DNA from: Favolaschia claudopus
Taxonomy: Eukaryota > Basidiomycota > Agaricomycetes > Agaricales > Mycenaceae
Length of the DNA: 64,000 nucleotides
Assembly: GCA_037176885.1 (NCBI GenBank)
Contig: JAWWNJ010000027.1
Location: 1,116,001 to 1,180,000 of the forward strand
Direction of reading: 5' to 3'
The notes beneath the pieces were generated by a model. The model searched no databases. It saw only the letters and a list, made by a program, of their open reading frames with translations, and was not told the origin of the DNA. The translations under genes were made by a program, and so were the position numbers. Positions 45,985-56,966 of this stretch are shown here, piece after piece. Each line of letters opens with the position of its first letter. The first letter of the stretch is position 1.

Positions 45985-46592
45985 CAAGTGACGCTAAGAC
46001 ACGACAGCCGAATGGAGCCTTACGCACGATTAAACCAGTGTGGGACTCCAGCAGTAAGGAATTTTATCCAATTCCAATTTTCTCGGGCTGGATTGACCTA
46101 GTGTATCATAGTGTAAATATCTTGTTGATAAGGTTGAATTCGTGTACAACAGAATGCCATTCCCTAGGGTGTCTTGCTAGTCGCTCAGCGGGCCGACTGT
46201 AATATGTATACCCACCTATACCCACTTGTATATGTCCAGTCATCCGGCAATGAGTCCTCGTCTTTAAGTAACCCGCTCCAGGTGTATAATACCTGTTTCT
46301 TTAGCGCTGTGCTGTAAACTCGATTGTTAATAACAATGCTATATAGCACGTGTTATTAACGCGTTATTAACTGCTAGGCTGGGGACCGGCCAAAATGCCA
46401 TGCTATTTATTTGCTAGAAATACAAATGAGCTCCGATGGACTCCCCAGGTGCTCTGTGTGTCAAAACCGAACAACAGAACCCTGCCATTGTCAAATGCGA
46501 GGCCAAATGACCGCCATCAAATCTCGTTCCGGATTAGTGAATGTGACTGTGTGACAGCAAAATTTTCGAGTCCGCGACGTACTCCTGCCTCG

Positions 46593-49500
46593 ATGCCGCT
46601 CTCGGAAAGTGCCCTCGGCGCACTTTTAGTTGCACGCGAAACTTTCATTGAAGAGGAAACCTACAAGATTCCAGATTTCAAGGATGTTGTCGAGACTCAC
46701 ACAGTCGAGGGGACTCCAGAGCGAGTTGCATGGGACGCGCATATCCTGGCCTTGACAGACGCGCTGGAAGACAATAAACCGATTCCTGAGGTGCGCCCGA
46801 TGGTCTTTTTCAACATCGATTATCATTTGACTTCGGCAGGCTCCTGGCAGTACTTCGACAGCTGCATCGGCAGGTAGTGGGAAGAAGAAGAAGGCTTCCC
46901 CTGCCGCAGGGGCCGCGGAATCTGAGCAGCAGAAACGGCATACACAGATCCGCTTCCAGCGTAAATTAGATCTTGAGGGCGCCCCGGCAGCCGGCGAAGT
47001 TGGTCCAGCCCGAGTGCCTAAACAGCAGGTCGGACGGAAACGCGACACTCTGGTCGATGATCTGATCATCGAGGAAACCGAACTCGGCAAGAAAGATAAA
47101 GAGATCATAGTGGTATACTGCATTGCGTGTGATAATCGTACCGCATACCGCAATCCTGCACGAATTAAGGAACATGCTCTTCAGTGCCCGGTAAGCAGAC
47201 CTCAATTTATCGACTCTATGAATTATAATTGCTTATTGCCCGACGCCGACTGTGTTTTTTCAGGAGGTAGCAAGCCTTTTCCCCACGGTTTACGCAAAAT
47301 TAGTCCAGGCCAATGCCGATCGAGGGAACGGAGCTGTGCCTCCGCCGAAAGTTCGCACAAAACAGAAGGGAGGTATCGTTCCTGGTAATTCCCTCCCCGA
47401 GATGGAAGTGGATGAACCGCGTGCAGATTCAAGCCGTCCAAGTGTCGACGGCTCTGGATCCTCGACTGTAAAGGAGTATTTCAGTCCTCTCAAAATGACC
47501 GATGCACGCCAGGCTCTGCTCGATCTAGCCCTGTTTCAGCTGGTCATCTGTGCAGCACTCCCTTTCTCATTCGTCGAAAATCCCTGGCTTATCAATTTCC
47601 TCTTGATTGCGGCACCCAACTACGTTACCCCAGACAGAAGTGCTTTCTTCATACGGCTCATCACGGAGCAACTCTCGGCTTTCATGCTTGCGCTGCAGAA
47701 ATTTCTCAGCCATAGGGTGCATCTAACCCTCTCATTTGACGGGTGGAGCTCGCGAGCTCACGACGAGATCTATACATTTCATACAACCCTCCCCAGCCGG
47801 CGTTCTTTCCTTACGGCTGGCCACGTTTTCAAGGGTGTTTCCGTGACTGCCGGCGCATTGTTTGAGGTTGTTGAGAAGCGGATCTTCTCTATGTTCGCTG
47901 CCGTGTCCTATTCGGCAGTTGTCGGAGACGGGGCTGCAAATGTGCGAGCTGGAAAGAGACTTATCTCTGCTAAATATATCTGGATCCTGAACATCTACGA
48001 CCCATGCCACAACCTCAACCTTTTTCTGAAGGATCTCGGCAAGATTTTTGAAGCTGTAAGAGTCGTCTACCTTGATTTCATTTCGGCTGACTCTCTCAAA
48101 AGGAACTCGGCATAATTTCTGCAATCTCTAATTTTTTCGGACAATCAAATCTCGGAACGGCTCAGCTGGCATTCGAGCGAGCACGCCAGGGTATTACCAC
48201 GGGCATGAAGTCGGCCTCCGAGACGAGATTCGGGACCACTTATATCCAGGCGCTCGCAGTCAAACTTTGCATGCCCGCACTCGTGGCATGTGTTGCGGCC
48301 GGCACCATTACTTTTGCTACCAAGGCCGTAAGCATTAACCTTCATCGTCCTTTCATTTATACTAATACTTTTCAGACTAAACGACTCATTCCTTATCTCA
48401 CACCCGGCGCCACGCATTATGGATTCCTCGCTCAACTTGACTGCATGGTCAAGTTGTTCGAGGCCGGAGCCAATGGGATTACTGCCCTCGAAGGTCAGAA
48501 CACGACCTGTGCAGACGTCTTTTATGTTTGGGTTACCCTCGCCTGGCATCTTAATAAATTGCTGGGCGATTTGAATGCAGGCCTCGTCAGCTATCGAGGG
48601 AAGGTGATCGAGGTCTACAATGCCCGCTTCGATCAGATGATGACTGAGTCGTCGCACGGTATCTTTCTCTTCGCATATTTTCTTCATCCACGTAAGTACA
48701 AATTAATTCGTGTTCAAAAATTCGTCTGATTGCTCTCAGTTTACTTCCAGCACGGCAGTCTGAAGCTTGTCATGCCTGTACTCAAAGAAGGTGAAAAGTT
48801 TGACCCCGAGAAATATCCTGAACTTTTCAAAAAGCTTCGGGCATCGGCGCCAGCGATCCTCAAGGGCGAGCAGATCCGGACAGGCAAGAAATCGAAGAAC
48901 GATGCAGAACGGATGACGGATCAGCTTGTCCGATGGGCAGTCGGACTTCCCCCATTCCATCAGCGAGTGTACGCAGTGGCTGGGGACAGTCCTCTCGAGT
49001 ACTGGAAAGGACTGCAGCGTGATTCCAACGCAGATATCCTGGCAGTAAGTCTGTCTTTCTCTTCAAAGTGGAATATTGACGCAAGAAATATGTAGACTGT
49101 GGCGATTATTGTTTTCTCCATCATGCCTTCCGAGCTGTGCGATGAACGAACGGCTTCGCTGCTCGGGTGGATTAACGCGGCCCGATGAAGTTCGATGACG
49201 CCGGAACACCTCATTGCGACGGCTCAACTATCTCAATGGTACAAATTCGGCCTCACCGAAGGTAACTACACCCACAGCGCAGCGGCGAACGTCAAAGTTT
49301 CGGACGTGGGCTCTTCATCGACAGTGGCCTCCACACCTTCCCTTCTTGATCTCCTTAACGATGACGACGTTGCACCTCAGGATGTCGATCGCGAGGCCCT
49401 CGAACAAGCTTTGTTCAATCAACCCGATCCCTACGACCTCGCCGAGACAGACCGTGTCGACAGTTCAATCAACTCCAACACCCTACCTGTAGCGACAGTT

Positions 49501-49671
49501 ATCCGGTCATCAACGCACTGGGCAGTTGAAGATTTCATTCGTCTTGATAGCGAGCCACTTAAGAAGTTGATTGCGCCGGGAAAGAAGAAGGATGTGGGGG
49601 AGATGGCACCGTCCCAAGCTGCAACCGAGGCGGTTCCGGCCACAGACGAGGACTGGGATGTCGATGACTGA
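46593..49671 (+). pseudogene. hAT transposase (BED-like finger, DUF659, hAT C-terminal) with one stop
   Basis: Seven exons join in one frame across introns 46791-46839, 47191-47263, 48056-48102, 48328-48375, 48692-48739 and 49045-49095 (47-73 nt). The spliced frame has 920 codons with a single TGA at 49186-49188, which can be explained as CGA to TGA. A BED-like finger (CIACDN ... KEHALQC) ends exon 2. A DUF659-type catalytic region follows in exon 3 (SFDGWSSRAHDEIYTFH, VVGDGAANV, YDPCHNLNLF). The hAT dimerisation region has CDERTASLLGW and, after the stop, an SQWYKFG element. The stop cuts off the last 161 residues, including part of the dimerisation region, so the product is probably inactive. 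The other frame reading upstream of 46593 was not included. Confidence 0.9.
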
Positions 49672-50650
49672 TTTATAGCATATATAACAAGCTATTTATT
49701 CATGCTAGAAAGTAAATAGCTGTTTTTTACGAGTACTTATGTATTCGTTCCTTTCATCATTCATTCCTCAGTTTTTCAAGGCGACCTTTTTTGATGGCGC
49801 TTTATTGTTCCCATCTCGACATCAAATGATTCCATCATATTTGACGCTAGGGAGTAGCTGTCGATATTGTTCTAGGATCCATCTCCTCACCCCTGTTCTG
49901 AATGCTTCCAGGCACCATTCGTGCGGTCCCTGTTGCTGATCGAGCCTTTTTTGTGCCAATGATCCTTATAGGAGGCGTTGTTCCTGCCCGGGAGTGATCA
50001 GATCTTGTGATACAGGATCTGATTATGTGAAAGCCGAGACGATCCGGTTACTGCTCCGATTCCTTGCCTACCTGGGATTCTTCTTCGGCATCCCCAAATA
50101 TTTTGATACACACGCGGAGCTCAAATGGCTCCTCGGCACTGGGTAGCACTGTTGATATGCGCATTGACAAGTGCCATTCAAAAGGCATTCTCTCATCAAT
50201 TCGGGGTCGTTGGAAGCTCCCTGCAAGCGCAGCTCCGGACCAATTTGTTTTCGCTGTGCCTAAACACTGACAGCAGCCGAAAATCGTTTTGTTTCGGCAG
50301 ACTCAAACCATTGCTCGAACCTAGTGTTTCGGGAGTCCTAGTGGCTTTTCCACGCAGGTTGAAATACGCGAAATCTTGTATATTCTGCCCGTGCAAACAC
50401 ATTGAAGGTATTTATGATTATGATTATGATTGTTTTACGCGTCTCAGACTTTTTGTATAGATGGGTTGGAATACAAGTAGTAACTTGGGTACATAAGTGC
50501 GAAGTCTGCCGCACGATTGTGACGGCCCCACTCCCCCAAGTAACAAGACTGCTATAAAGCTGCTATTAACATGTGCTAGCTATTGTCCCCCGGACGTCGA
50601 CATTTTTAGCATAGCATAGCAAGTGCTAAAAACTTTCTAGCACAGCCCTA
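49672..50650. other. 3' part of the hAT element, non-coding
   Basis: Apart from terminal motifs there is a frame near 50041-50145 with a protein-like run (LLLRFLAYLGFFFGIPKYF) that ends quickly. No second gene is supported. Confidence 0.4.
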
Positions 50651-51551
50651 TGTTTCTTACTCAGAGCCATAGAGCCGAACCTGGCTCTGTCTGTCAGAAT
50701 CCTGTCCCGATTCAAAGCGGAATTAATTGAGGAAAGCCATTTATTCCGCACTTCCGTCGCAGTATGGCCCTCTTTTCAAGTATAGGATAGCGTTTAGTCC
50801 ATACGACATCTCTGCGCTCCGTTCTCCGTTGTCAGGCTCGTATTCGAACGTGTAAGGCTCCAACCATTTCCATTTGAAAACGTTTATAAACGGTAATAAT
50901 CGTTTCCGTTTCCATTTAATTTGCGGGGGGGTGAAAACAGTTTGTAAACAGTTACCTTGCTTGTCAAGGTCTCTCCAGAGTCTCCACCCCCATAATTGCA
51001 GCGCCATTTCACTAACCCGATGATCCTATTCTCCCCGAGATTACCTCATCTCTGGGAATCTCCGAGGAGCCCGGTTCCTCGCCGAGCCCACTGTCTCTCA
51101 GCCTCTGCTTAAATTGCAGCTCAGTCTAAGCACCCATTTCAAAGCGCCCGCTCGCAGCGAGCTAATCAAAGCTCCTTTGACCTCAAGCAAGGTGTCTGCC
51201 GACGGAGTCGGCGCTTCCTAGTTTGCTAGTATGTGCTAATTAGCAAGCCTCTAGCGCAATATATGAGGTTAAGTAGGCTCAGTCTCACCCAGGAATACAT
51301 ACCAGGAATACTTCCCGATGTTATTAGTTAGTTTTCGATCTGTTCTCCTTGCCATTGGGGCATATTTACTTCAACGACGAAAGTGTTTGCCCAGAAAGGA
51401 AATCAAGTCAACTCTGCACTCAAACAGATTTGACTTCGGAGAAGGTACTTGGGCCCGGAAACAAGCACCTGAAGCACAGAGTAATAAAATGAATAGTAAA
51501 CAACTCACACTGACGTGGAGAGAATGGTCTTAGTGAGTGTATACACTCGGA
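50651..51551. other. Helitron 5' terminus and hairpin sequence; no gene
   Basis: At 50787 the minus strand has TCCTATACTTGAAAAGAGGG preceded by A, a third Helitron-type 5' end; its body is cut off by the hAT element. At about 50855-50925 a hairpin-like ACGTTTATAAACGGT sequence resembles 55585-55660. The remainder is unassigned. Confidence 0.5.
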
Positions 51552-51664
51552 GGAATGCACGTGGGAGTCATCACCGTGACTCATCGCCTCTTTTTCTTCC
51601 ACCACCACCACCGGGCGCGTTCCTTCGCCCGTGCTCTCGTTTTTTAGTTCTTTTCTCTTCCCCA

Positions 51665-52577
51665 ATGGCCAACGACGACCCCTCGCCCTTCAGTGAGGCT
51701 CAGCTGGCCGCACTTACGGCCATTGTGACCCGGGCCATTGCCGACAGCTCCGCCAACCCTTCGGGCGGCTCCGGCGCGTCATCCTCGTCGAACGCAGCGA
51801 ACGGCAGCGGAAATGTTACGGTCCCCACTACCAATGCCGCCGGTGAGCTTGACAATTTCGCTTCCGCCTCCTTTCGGTCCCCCACGATGTGGTACCGCCG
51901 CGTCAAGCTGGCGCACATCGACGCCATTGTGAATGGCACCTTCGAAGCCGACGACCTCCCCAAGCTCTCCTCCATCGCCGCCGCTGCCCCCGCTGCCCCC
52001 GTGCCCATCCTCTTCCACCCGACTTCTGGTGTTGCCGCCCCGGAACAACCAGAGGAAGCCCTTGATGCGGGTCTTCCCCGCGCATGGGTCAAGGCATTCC
52101 CCTCCTTACCCCCGCTCCTTGATGCCTGGTCGACCTACACCGGCATCCGCTCCCTCATTGACACCACCAACGGTGGTGTTGCTGCCGCCCTTTCCATCTA
52201 CACCAGCCAGCTCATGGATTTCACCACACAGTATGAGTGGTCCGCAGTCTTGCGTTACCACTACGAATTTATTCGTGTGCGCATGGCGGAGAATTTTCTC
52301 CCCACGCGCTGGGTGACGCCCGATCAGGGCCTCGTCTCCACCAGGTTGGTTCGCTACCCACTGCCCCCACCATTCTCTTCCAAGCGCAAACACGACCTCG
52401 CTGAGCGCCTTTCCGAACCCAAGCGCCCCTGCATCCCGTCCGAAGGTTGATGAGACCTGCTACAAGTTTCAGGATGCCGCTGGTTGTCGCATGGGCGACA
52501 AGTGCTCTCGCCGCCACGTCTGCATTGCGTGTCAGGGCGCCCACCCCGCACATGCTTGCCCTCAGAAGCGGAAGTAG
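51665..52577 (+). pseudogene. Gag-like protein with CCCH and knuckle-type zinc fingers
   Basis: The frame 51665-52450 gives 261 residues: an alanine/serine-rich N-terminus, then a helical capsid-like part. In the +1 frame, 52446-52577 encodes a CCCH finger (C-x8-C-x5-C-x3-H) directly followed by a CIACQGAHPAHAC knuckle and a basic end. The fingers surely belong to this protein, so a one-base lesion or a programmed frameshift separates them. Gag packages the element RNA. Confidence 0.75.
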
Positions 52578-52685
52578 GATGTTTGGGGCACGCCGACCGA
52601 GTCCGGCCTCTGCCCCACTCCGACCAACCCTTCGGTTCCTCTTTGTCCACTGGCTCCTCGCACCGCACCCTCTCTATCACCCCTC

Positions 52686-54683
52686 TTGCATACTGCTCAT
52701 CTCTCTGCCCATCTAATGCCTCCTCCCCCTGCCCGTCCTAATACACACATCACATTCCCAGTTGCCCCTACCTCCGGTCCTCGTGTTACTAGCTCCCTTA
52801 ATCCCGCTATGCTATCTTTCTTACTTCAGGATTATCCTGATCCCTCCTTCGTACAACACCTACATAATATCTGTACCTATGGTGCGTCAATTGGATACAC
52901 CGGCCCCCGAGTGGGCCGCGCCTTCTCACGGAATCTGCCTGCCACACCGTCCGAGCACGCTGTAACCGCTGCAGATATTCTGGCAAACTTTTCTCTGGGT
53001 GAGCTTCGCCGTGTCGACTCCCTCCCCGTTCATGAGCAGCACAGGGTCGTTTACTCACCTGTGGGCACTGTCCCCAAAGCCGATGGTGGTTGGCGCACTG
53101 TCCACCACCTCTCTTATCCTCGTGGCTCGTCTATCAACGATAGCATTTCCTCTGACGCAGTGACACTCTCCTACACCTCGCTTGACACCTTCTTTGACCG
53201 CCTCCGCCGACTTGGTCCTGGCGCTCTCCTCTGGAAGATCGACCTGCGGCGTGCGTTCCGCCACATTGTAGTATGCCCAGACGACTCTCTGCTGTATGGC
53301 TTCTACTTCGACGGTGTTGGTTACATTGACGTTCGCCTACCATTCGGATCCCGCTCATCACTCTTCACTTTCAACTTGTTTGCGGAGGCCCTGCACTGGA
53401 TCTCGGAGCGTATGGGCGCCCCCCTTGACCACTTCCTCGACGACTTCTTTGGTGCTCGCGCAGCAGGCGAGTATGACCTTGCAGAGCGCGACCGTGCAAT
53501 TTTCCGCGCAATCTGCGATGCAACTGGTTTCTCTGCCCATCCAGTTGGGAAGGCAGGGAAGGACATTCCTCCATCTACCCGCGGTGTCATCCTAGGGTTT
53601 GAGATCGACACTGTTGCCTTCACAGTGGCTCTCCCTGCCGAGAAGCTGCAGCGCACCATGGCTACTCTCAAGTCCCTTCTAGTTGGAGCGTCAGCTACCC
53701 TCTTGGACCTCCAGTCCATTGCTGGCCTTCTGCAGTTTGCAACAAAGGTCCTGCCTGCGGGGCGCGCTTTCATCCGTCGTGTGTACAATGCGCTGTCCCA
53801 TTTCCCATCCTTTGGCCGGCGTCGCATCCCGAGAGGTGCACGCCGTGATTTGGAATGGTGGGCTCGTCTTCTTCCGACTTGGAACGGTATCCAGTCCCTA
53901 CATCCTCACCGCCCGGGCGTGGTTATCTTTACTGACGCCAGTGGGTCTTCCTCGAAAGGAATTGGCGGTCATCTTGGGCCCCGGGAGGCACCTATCGATT
54001 TTTTTGCGACGCGAGTACCCAGGCGGCACCGGGGAAAGTCTATCCTTTTCAAGGAGCTGTGGGCCGTGCTCCACGCTCTTCGTATTTGGGCATCTCCAGC
54101 CTGGGCCGGGTCCCGGGTCTTACTTCGGGTTGACAACACCGGCGGCGTGGCTGGTTTGAATGGAGGTTCTATTCGGGAGGTGCCTGCACAGGCGCTCTTG
54201 AGGGAGATCTTCCTTCTTGCGCTATCTTTCGGCTTTTCCATCTCCTGCGTGTGGGTTTCCTCTGAACAGAACTACCTTGCTGACGCACTCTCTCGTTTTG
54301 ACATGCCACGTCTTCACCCATTGTTACCTCAATTCTTCGCCTCACAGCACACTCCCTTCCCCCACCTCCCGCCGGATGGCCTGAACGGGTCGATCAACCA
54401 CCGCTCGTCGCCTACTTCCTCTGGCACGGCCTCGCTGCCTCCACCCGCGGCGTCAACCAGACGGCTTGCAACTCCTTCGAGTCTTTCTGCATGCGAAAAT
54501 ACGGTGCTGACGGTGCCTCTCCATACCCCGCCTCAGAAGCCCACCTTCTCGAATGGGCGGCCTCCCTCCCTCCGGGCTGCAGTGCGAAAACAATCAAGCG
54601 CTACATTGGTGCCCTCAAGTCCTTCCATACTGACCTCGGATACGAATCCCGCCCCTTTGAATCACGCGTTCTCGAGCGTGTGA
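52686..54683 (+). CDS. Reverse transcriptase - RNase H of the DIRS/Ngaro-like element
   Basis: Open frame of 665 codons. RT blocks are visible in order: VGTVPKADGGWRTVHHLS, LWKIDLRRAFRHI, RLPFGSRSSLFTFN and the catalytic box FLDDFF (about 53433-53450). RNase H covers about 53920-54300 with FTDASG, FKELWAVLHAL, LRVDNTGG and a final LADALSR. The frame's last 120 or so codons overlap the recombinase in another frame and are probably not native protein. In related elements RT and recombinase form one polyprotein or overlapping ORFs. The first ATG in the frame was used; the true start is uncertain. Confidence 0.85.
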   Translation: MHTAHLSAHLMPPPPARPNTHITFPVAPTSGPRVTSSLNPAMLSFLLQDYPDPSFVQHLHNICTYGASIGYTGPRVGRAFSRNLPATPSEHAVTAADILANFSLGELRRVDSLPVHEQHRVVYSPVGTVPKADGGWRTVHHLSYPRGSSINDSISSDAVTLSYTSLDTFFDRLRRLGPGALLWKIDLRRAFRHIVVCPDDSLLYGFYFDGVGYIDVRLPFGSRSSLFTFNLFAEALHWISERMGAPLDHFLDDFFGARAAGEYDLAERDRAIFRAICDATGFSAHPVGKAGKDIPPSTRGVILGFEIDTVAFTVALPAEKLQRTMATLKSLLVGASATLLDLQSIAGLLQFATKVLPAGRAFIRRVYNALSHFPSFGRRRIPRGARRDLEWWARLLPTWNGIQSLHPHRPGVVIFTDASGSSSKGIGGHLGPREAPIDFFATRVPRRHRGKSILFKELWAVLHALRIWASPAWAGSRVLLRVDNTGGVAGLNGGSIREVPAQALLREIFLLALSFGFSISCVWVSSEQNYLADALSRFDMPRLHPLLPQFFASQHTPFPHLPPDGLNGSINHRSSPTSSGTASLPPPAASTRRLATPSSLSACENTVLTVPLHTPPQKPTFSNGRPPSLRAAVRKQSSATLVPSSPSILTSDTNPAPLNHAFSSV

Positions 54684-55360
54684 TTCGTGGTATACGCCGG
54701 GTGTACGGGGATGCAGAACGTAAGGAGCGACTTCCTATTACGCAGCCCGTCCTAGCCCAGATTATTGCCTCCCTCTCCAACCCTATCTCCCTTCCGCGGG
54801 GTGTTTCTCGTGAGCTAGCCGAGACTCTCCGAGTTGCCTACGCCCTGGCCTTCGCAGGTTTTCTTCGCTGCGGCGAGACCACCTACGACTCTTTCGATGG
54901 TGCTTTCAACCTCAAGCGCCGCGACATCATCATTCAAAACGACGAGTACCTCACCGTTGACCTCCCGGCCTCAAAAACCGACCCCTTCCGCGCTGGGGTG
55001 CGCATCACTATCGCAAAAACTGGCTTGCCCACCTGTGCCTACACCCTCCTCCGCGCCCACCTTAATAAGCCGGGCAAGCCCGACGACCCGCTGTTTGTGG
55101 GCCGGCGTACTCGCGATGGATATTCGGGCCATAGTTTCCGCCGTGGCGCTGCCACTTGGGCTCGACTCATCGGTCTCTCCGACCTTGACATTCAGCGCCT
55201 GGGCCGTTGGACTTCTGACTGCTTCAAACTATACATTGACACGCCACCTGATGTCATTGTGGGGTTGAGTAAACGCCTTCTCTCCGACCCCCCACTTATT
55301 CAACCAACCTCCATGGTTGTCGCCCCGGGATTGGTTTGGCGCGGCGACGATGCCCTCTAG
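54400..55360 (+). pseudogene. Tyrosine recombinase of the DIRS/Ngaro-like element, internal deletion
   Basis: The reading is open from about 54400 (upstream of the ATG at 54491) to 55360. It has the N-terminal SAM-like helical part (KTIKRYIGALKSFH), GFLRCGE with the first arginine, HSFRRG for the H-x-x-R pair, LGRWT and a KLYI tyrosine. Compared with the copy at 1097-1520 it lacks 27 residues just before H-x-x-R, which probably breaks the fold. It overlaps the RT frame. Confidence 0.82.
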
Positions 55361-55553
55361 CCGCACCCCTTTTCTTGCTCTCTTGGCCTCAGCTCACCCT
55401 CCTCGCTGTCCCGGCAACCCCTCCTCCCTCGGGCTGCCTTGTCTTCCTGGGTTCCGGCCCGAGAGCGCTCGCTGCGAGGTCACATCACCCTCACCGCAAT
55501 CATAAATATACCATCCTTTTTCCTCCCTCCCTTAGCACGAGCTCGCAGCATTC

Positions 55554-55719
55554 CTTGCATGTCCAGATTTTTGCGCTCCGAAAAATGTTTATAAACGGTT
55601 TTAAACCATTTCCGTTTAGTTTGCCAGATCTCGCAAACGAAAACTAAATGGTTAGAGCCTTAAACGTTACCGAGACACAACTACACACCGGTGGAAAAGA
55701 GTGAGAAGGGGTAACGTAA
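55554..55719. repeat. Hairpin-like AT-rich spacer
   Basis: AACCATTTCCGTTTAGTTTGC and its imperfect inverse GCAAACGAAAACTAAATGG face each other across 8 bases. The upstream TGTTTATAAACGG resembles 50875-50890 on the other side of the DIRS element. Confidence 0.5.
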
Positions 55720-56593
55720 AAAGCTTCGGCATTGGCAGCCGTGCCGAGGTGTACGACGGCGAAATTACAGGCTTAAGTACTGTTTGGAGCGGCAAAAGCC
55801 ATCTCCATCGCCGTCACCGATCCGCAGATAAAGGAGATTCACTTCTTCGCAGATAACGTGTCCGCTATCAACACCATCTGCGACCCAAAACCCAGAGCAG
55901 GCCAACTCTCCGCACATATATTCCACAAAAGAATCTGTGCCTTCCTCGACGCCGATCCAGAACATAAAGTCGAGATTGGGTGGTCGCCAGGCCACTGCGA
56001 CATCGACGGGAACGAGCGAGCAGACGCGCTGGCGAAAATCGGAACGGAACTCGCGGCGCCACCAGGAGGAACCCGCTCGCATGCACTCAGGAAATCAAAA
56101 GAAAAAGTACACCGGTCCTGGGTCAAGGAATGGAAGTCTGCACAGAAGACGGGGAGTTATGCCATGGCAAACCGCTTCCCCCCTTCCCTAAAACCGACCC
56201 CACATTTTACGTCGTTGTCGAGAGAAGTCTTTGGGCGGGTTACACAGTGCCGGATCGGACACTGCTTCTCAGGCGAGTACTACTTACAGCCGCTTCGTGC
56301 CATCCGAGGACGTTGACTGCCCCTGTGGAGAACCCTTCCAGTCGCGCGAACATCTGCTTCGCGAGTGTCCTCGCTATGAGAACCAACGGTACATCCTCAA
56401 AAAAGTCTCAAGGGACATATCCCTGCCTGAAATACTGGGCACGAAAGACGGAATTACAGCACTAGCTGAATTCTTGGAGGTGTCCGGAGCATTCACGAAA
56501 ACGGGCTTACCCCGCATGCCGCAAGAACTCCCAATCTACGAAGACGAACCGGAACCTCCAGACGACGCGTCGGATGTAGATGACATGGGCTGA
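55720..56593 (+). pseudogene. LINE ORF2 C-terminus, frameshifted
   Basis: Frames 55730-55860, 55858-56316 and 56231-56593 together give the RNase H end (GEITG, FADNVSA, NERADALAKIG) and the knuckle CPCGEPFQSREHLLREC. Two frame changes (near 55780 and 56280) break it. The C-terminal acidic tail ends at 56593. Confidence 0.8.
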
Positions 56594-56934
56594 GCGCGAG
56601 GGCCGCGCGCAACACAGCCCTGTTTCAACAGCACTACCGAAACACCCTCCCGTCACCGTTTCAGCACACCCGTCCCACCCTATACCCTTCCCTTTCGTGT
56701 ACATATCTTTCACTCATGCGCTATGGTCTTATGGTTTATGTTTCCGCTAATACCCCCGAAACCCCAAACTTAATCCCCACCCTCACACAACTATACTACA
56801 CATCCATCGGTCACTTCCATTGCACCAACAACACCTTTATTTATTGCCTATGGGCACCGCGTCTTAGTAGATCGTGTACTTGTTGCGGTATAAAAATGCA
56901 GAGACAAAAAAAAAAAAAGTGGCAGTCACGTGTT
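55720..56934 (+). mobile_element. 5'-truncated LINE, second copy
   Basis: Homologous to the minus-strand LINE at 37827-39460. It starts within the RNase H domain near 55720 and ends with the same 3' UTR tail (CGCGTCTTAGTAGATCGTGT, GGTATAAAAATGC) and an A-run. The ATG of the next gene lies 33 bp further on, so the LINE landed in that gene's promoter or 5' leader. Confidence 0.85.
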
Positions 56935-56966
56935 TGAATGCTTTGCCACCTCGACTTGGCTCACAA

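Larger units (their letters stand above)
46302..50650 (+). mobile_element. Complete hAT transposon with exact 8-bp target duplication
   Basis: Both sides carry the octamer TGTTTCTT (46294-46301 and 50651-50658). The left end is TAGCGCTGTGCTGTAAA, the right end, inverted, TAGGGCTGTGCTAGAAAG. Subterminal GCTATGCTATGC and GTTAATAAC motifs repeat. The 4349-bp element holds one transposase gene with six introns. A solo right terminus of a relative is at 30122-30214. Confidence 0.92.
51552..55553 (+). mobile_element. DIRS/Ngaro-like tyrosine-recombinase retrotransposon, nearly full length
   Basis: Order: gag-like ORF with zinc fingers, reverse transcriptase, RNase H, tyrosine recombinase, as in DIRS-order elements known from basidiomycetes. 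The right end is fixed by the end of similarity with the copy at 1-1709. The left end is a guess: GGAATGC at 51552-51558 is the inverse of the last seven bases. Lesions are a frame change before the gag zinc finger and an 81-bp deletion in the recombinase. Confidence 0.85.

Noticed and set aside
51552..51558. GGAATGC as the definite left terminus of the DIRS element
   Set aside because: Seven bases are too few to prove an inverted terminal repeat; used only as an approximate border.
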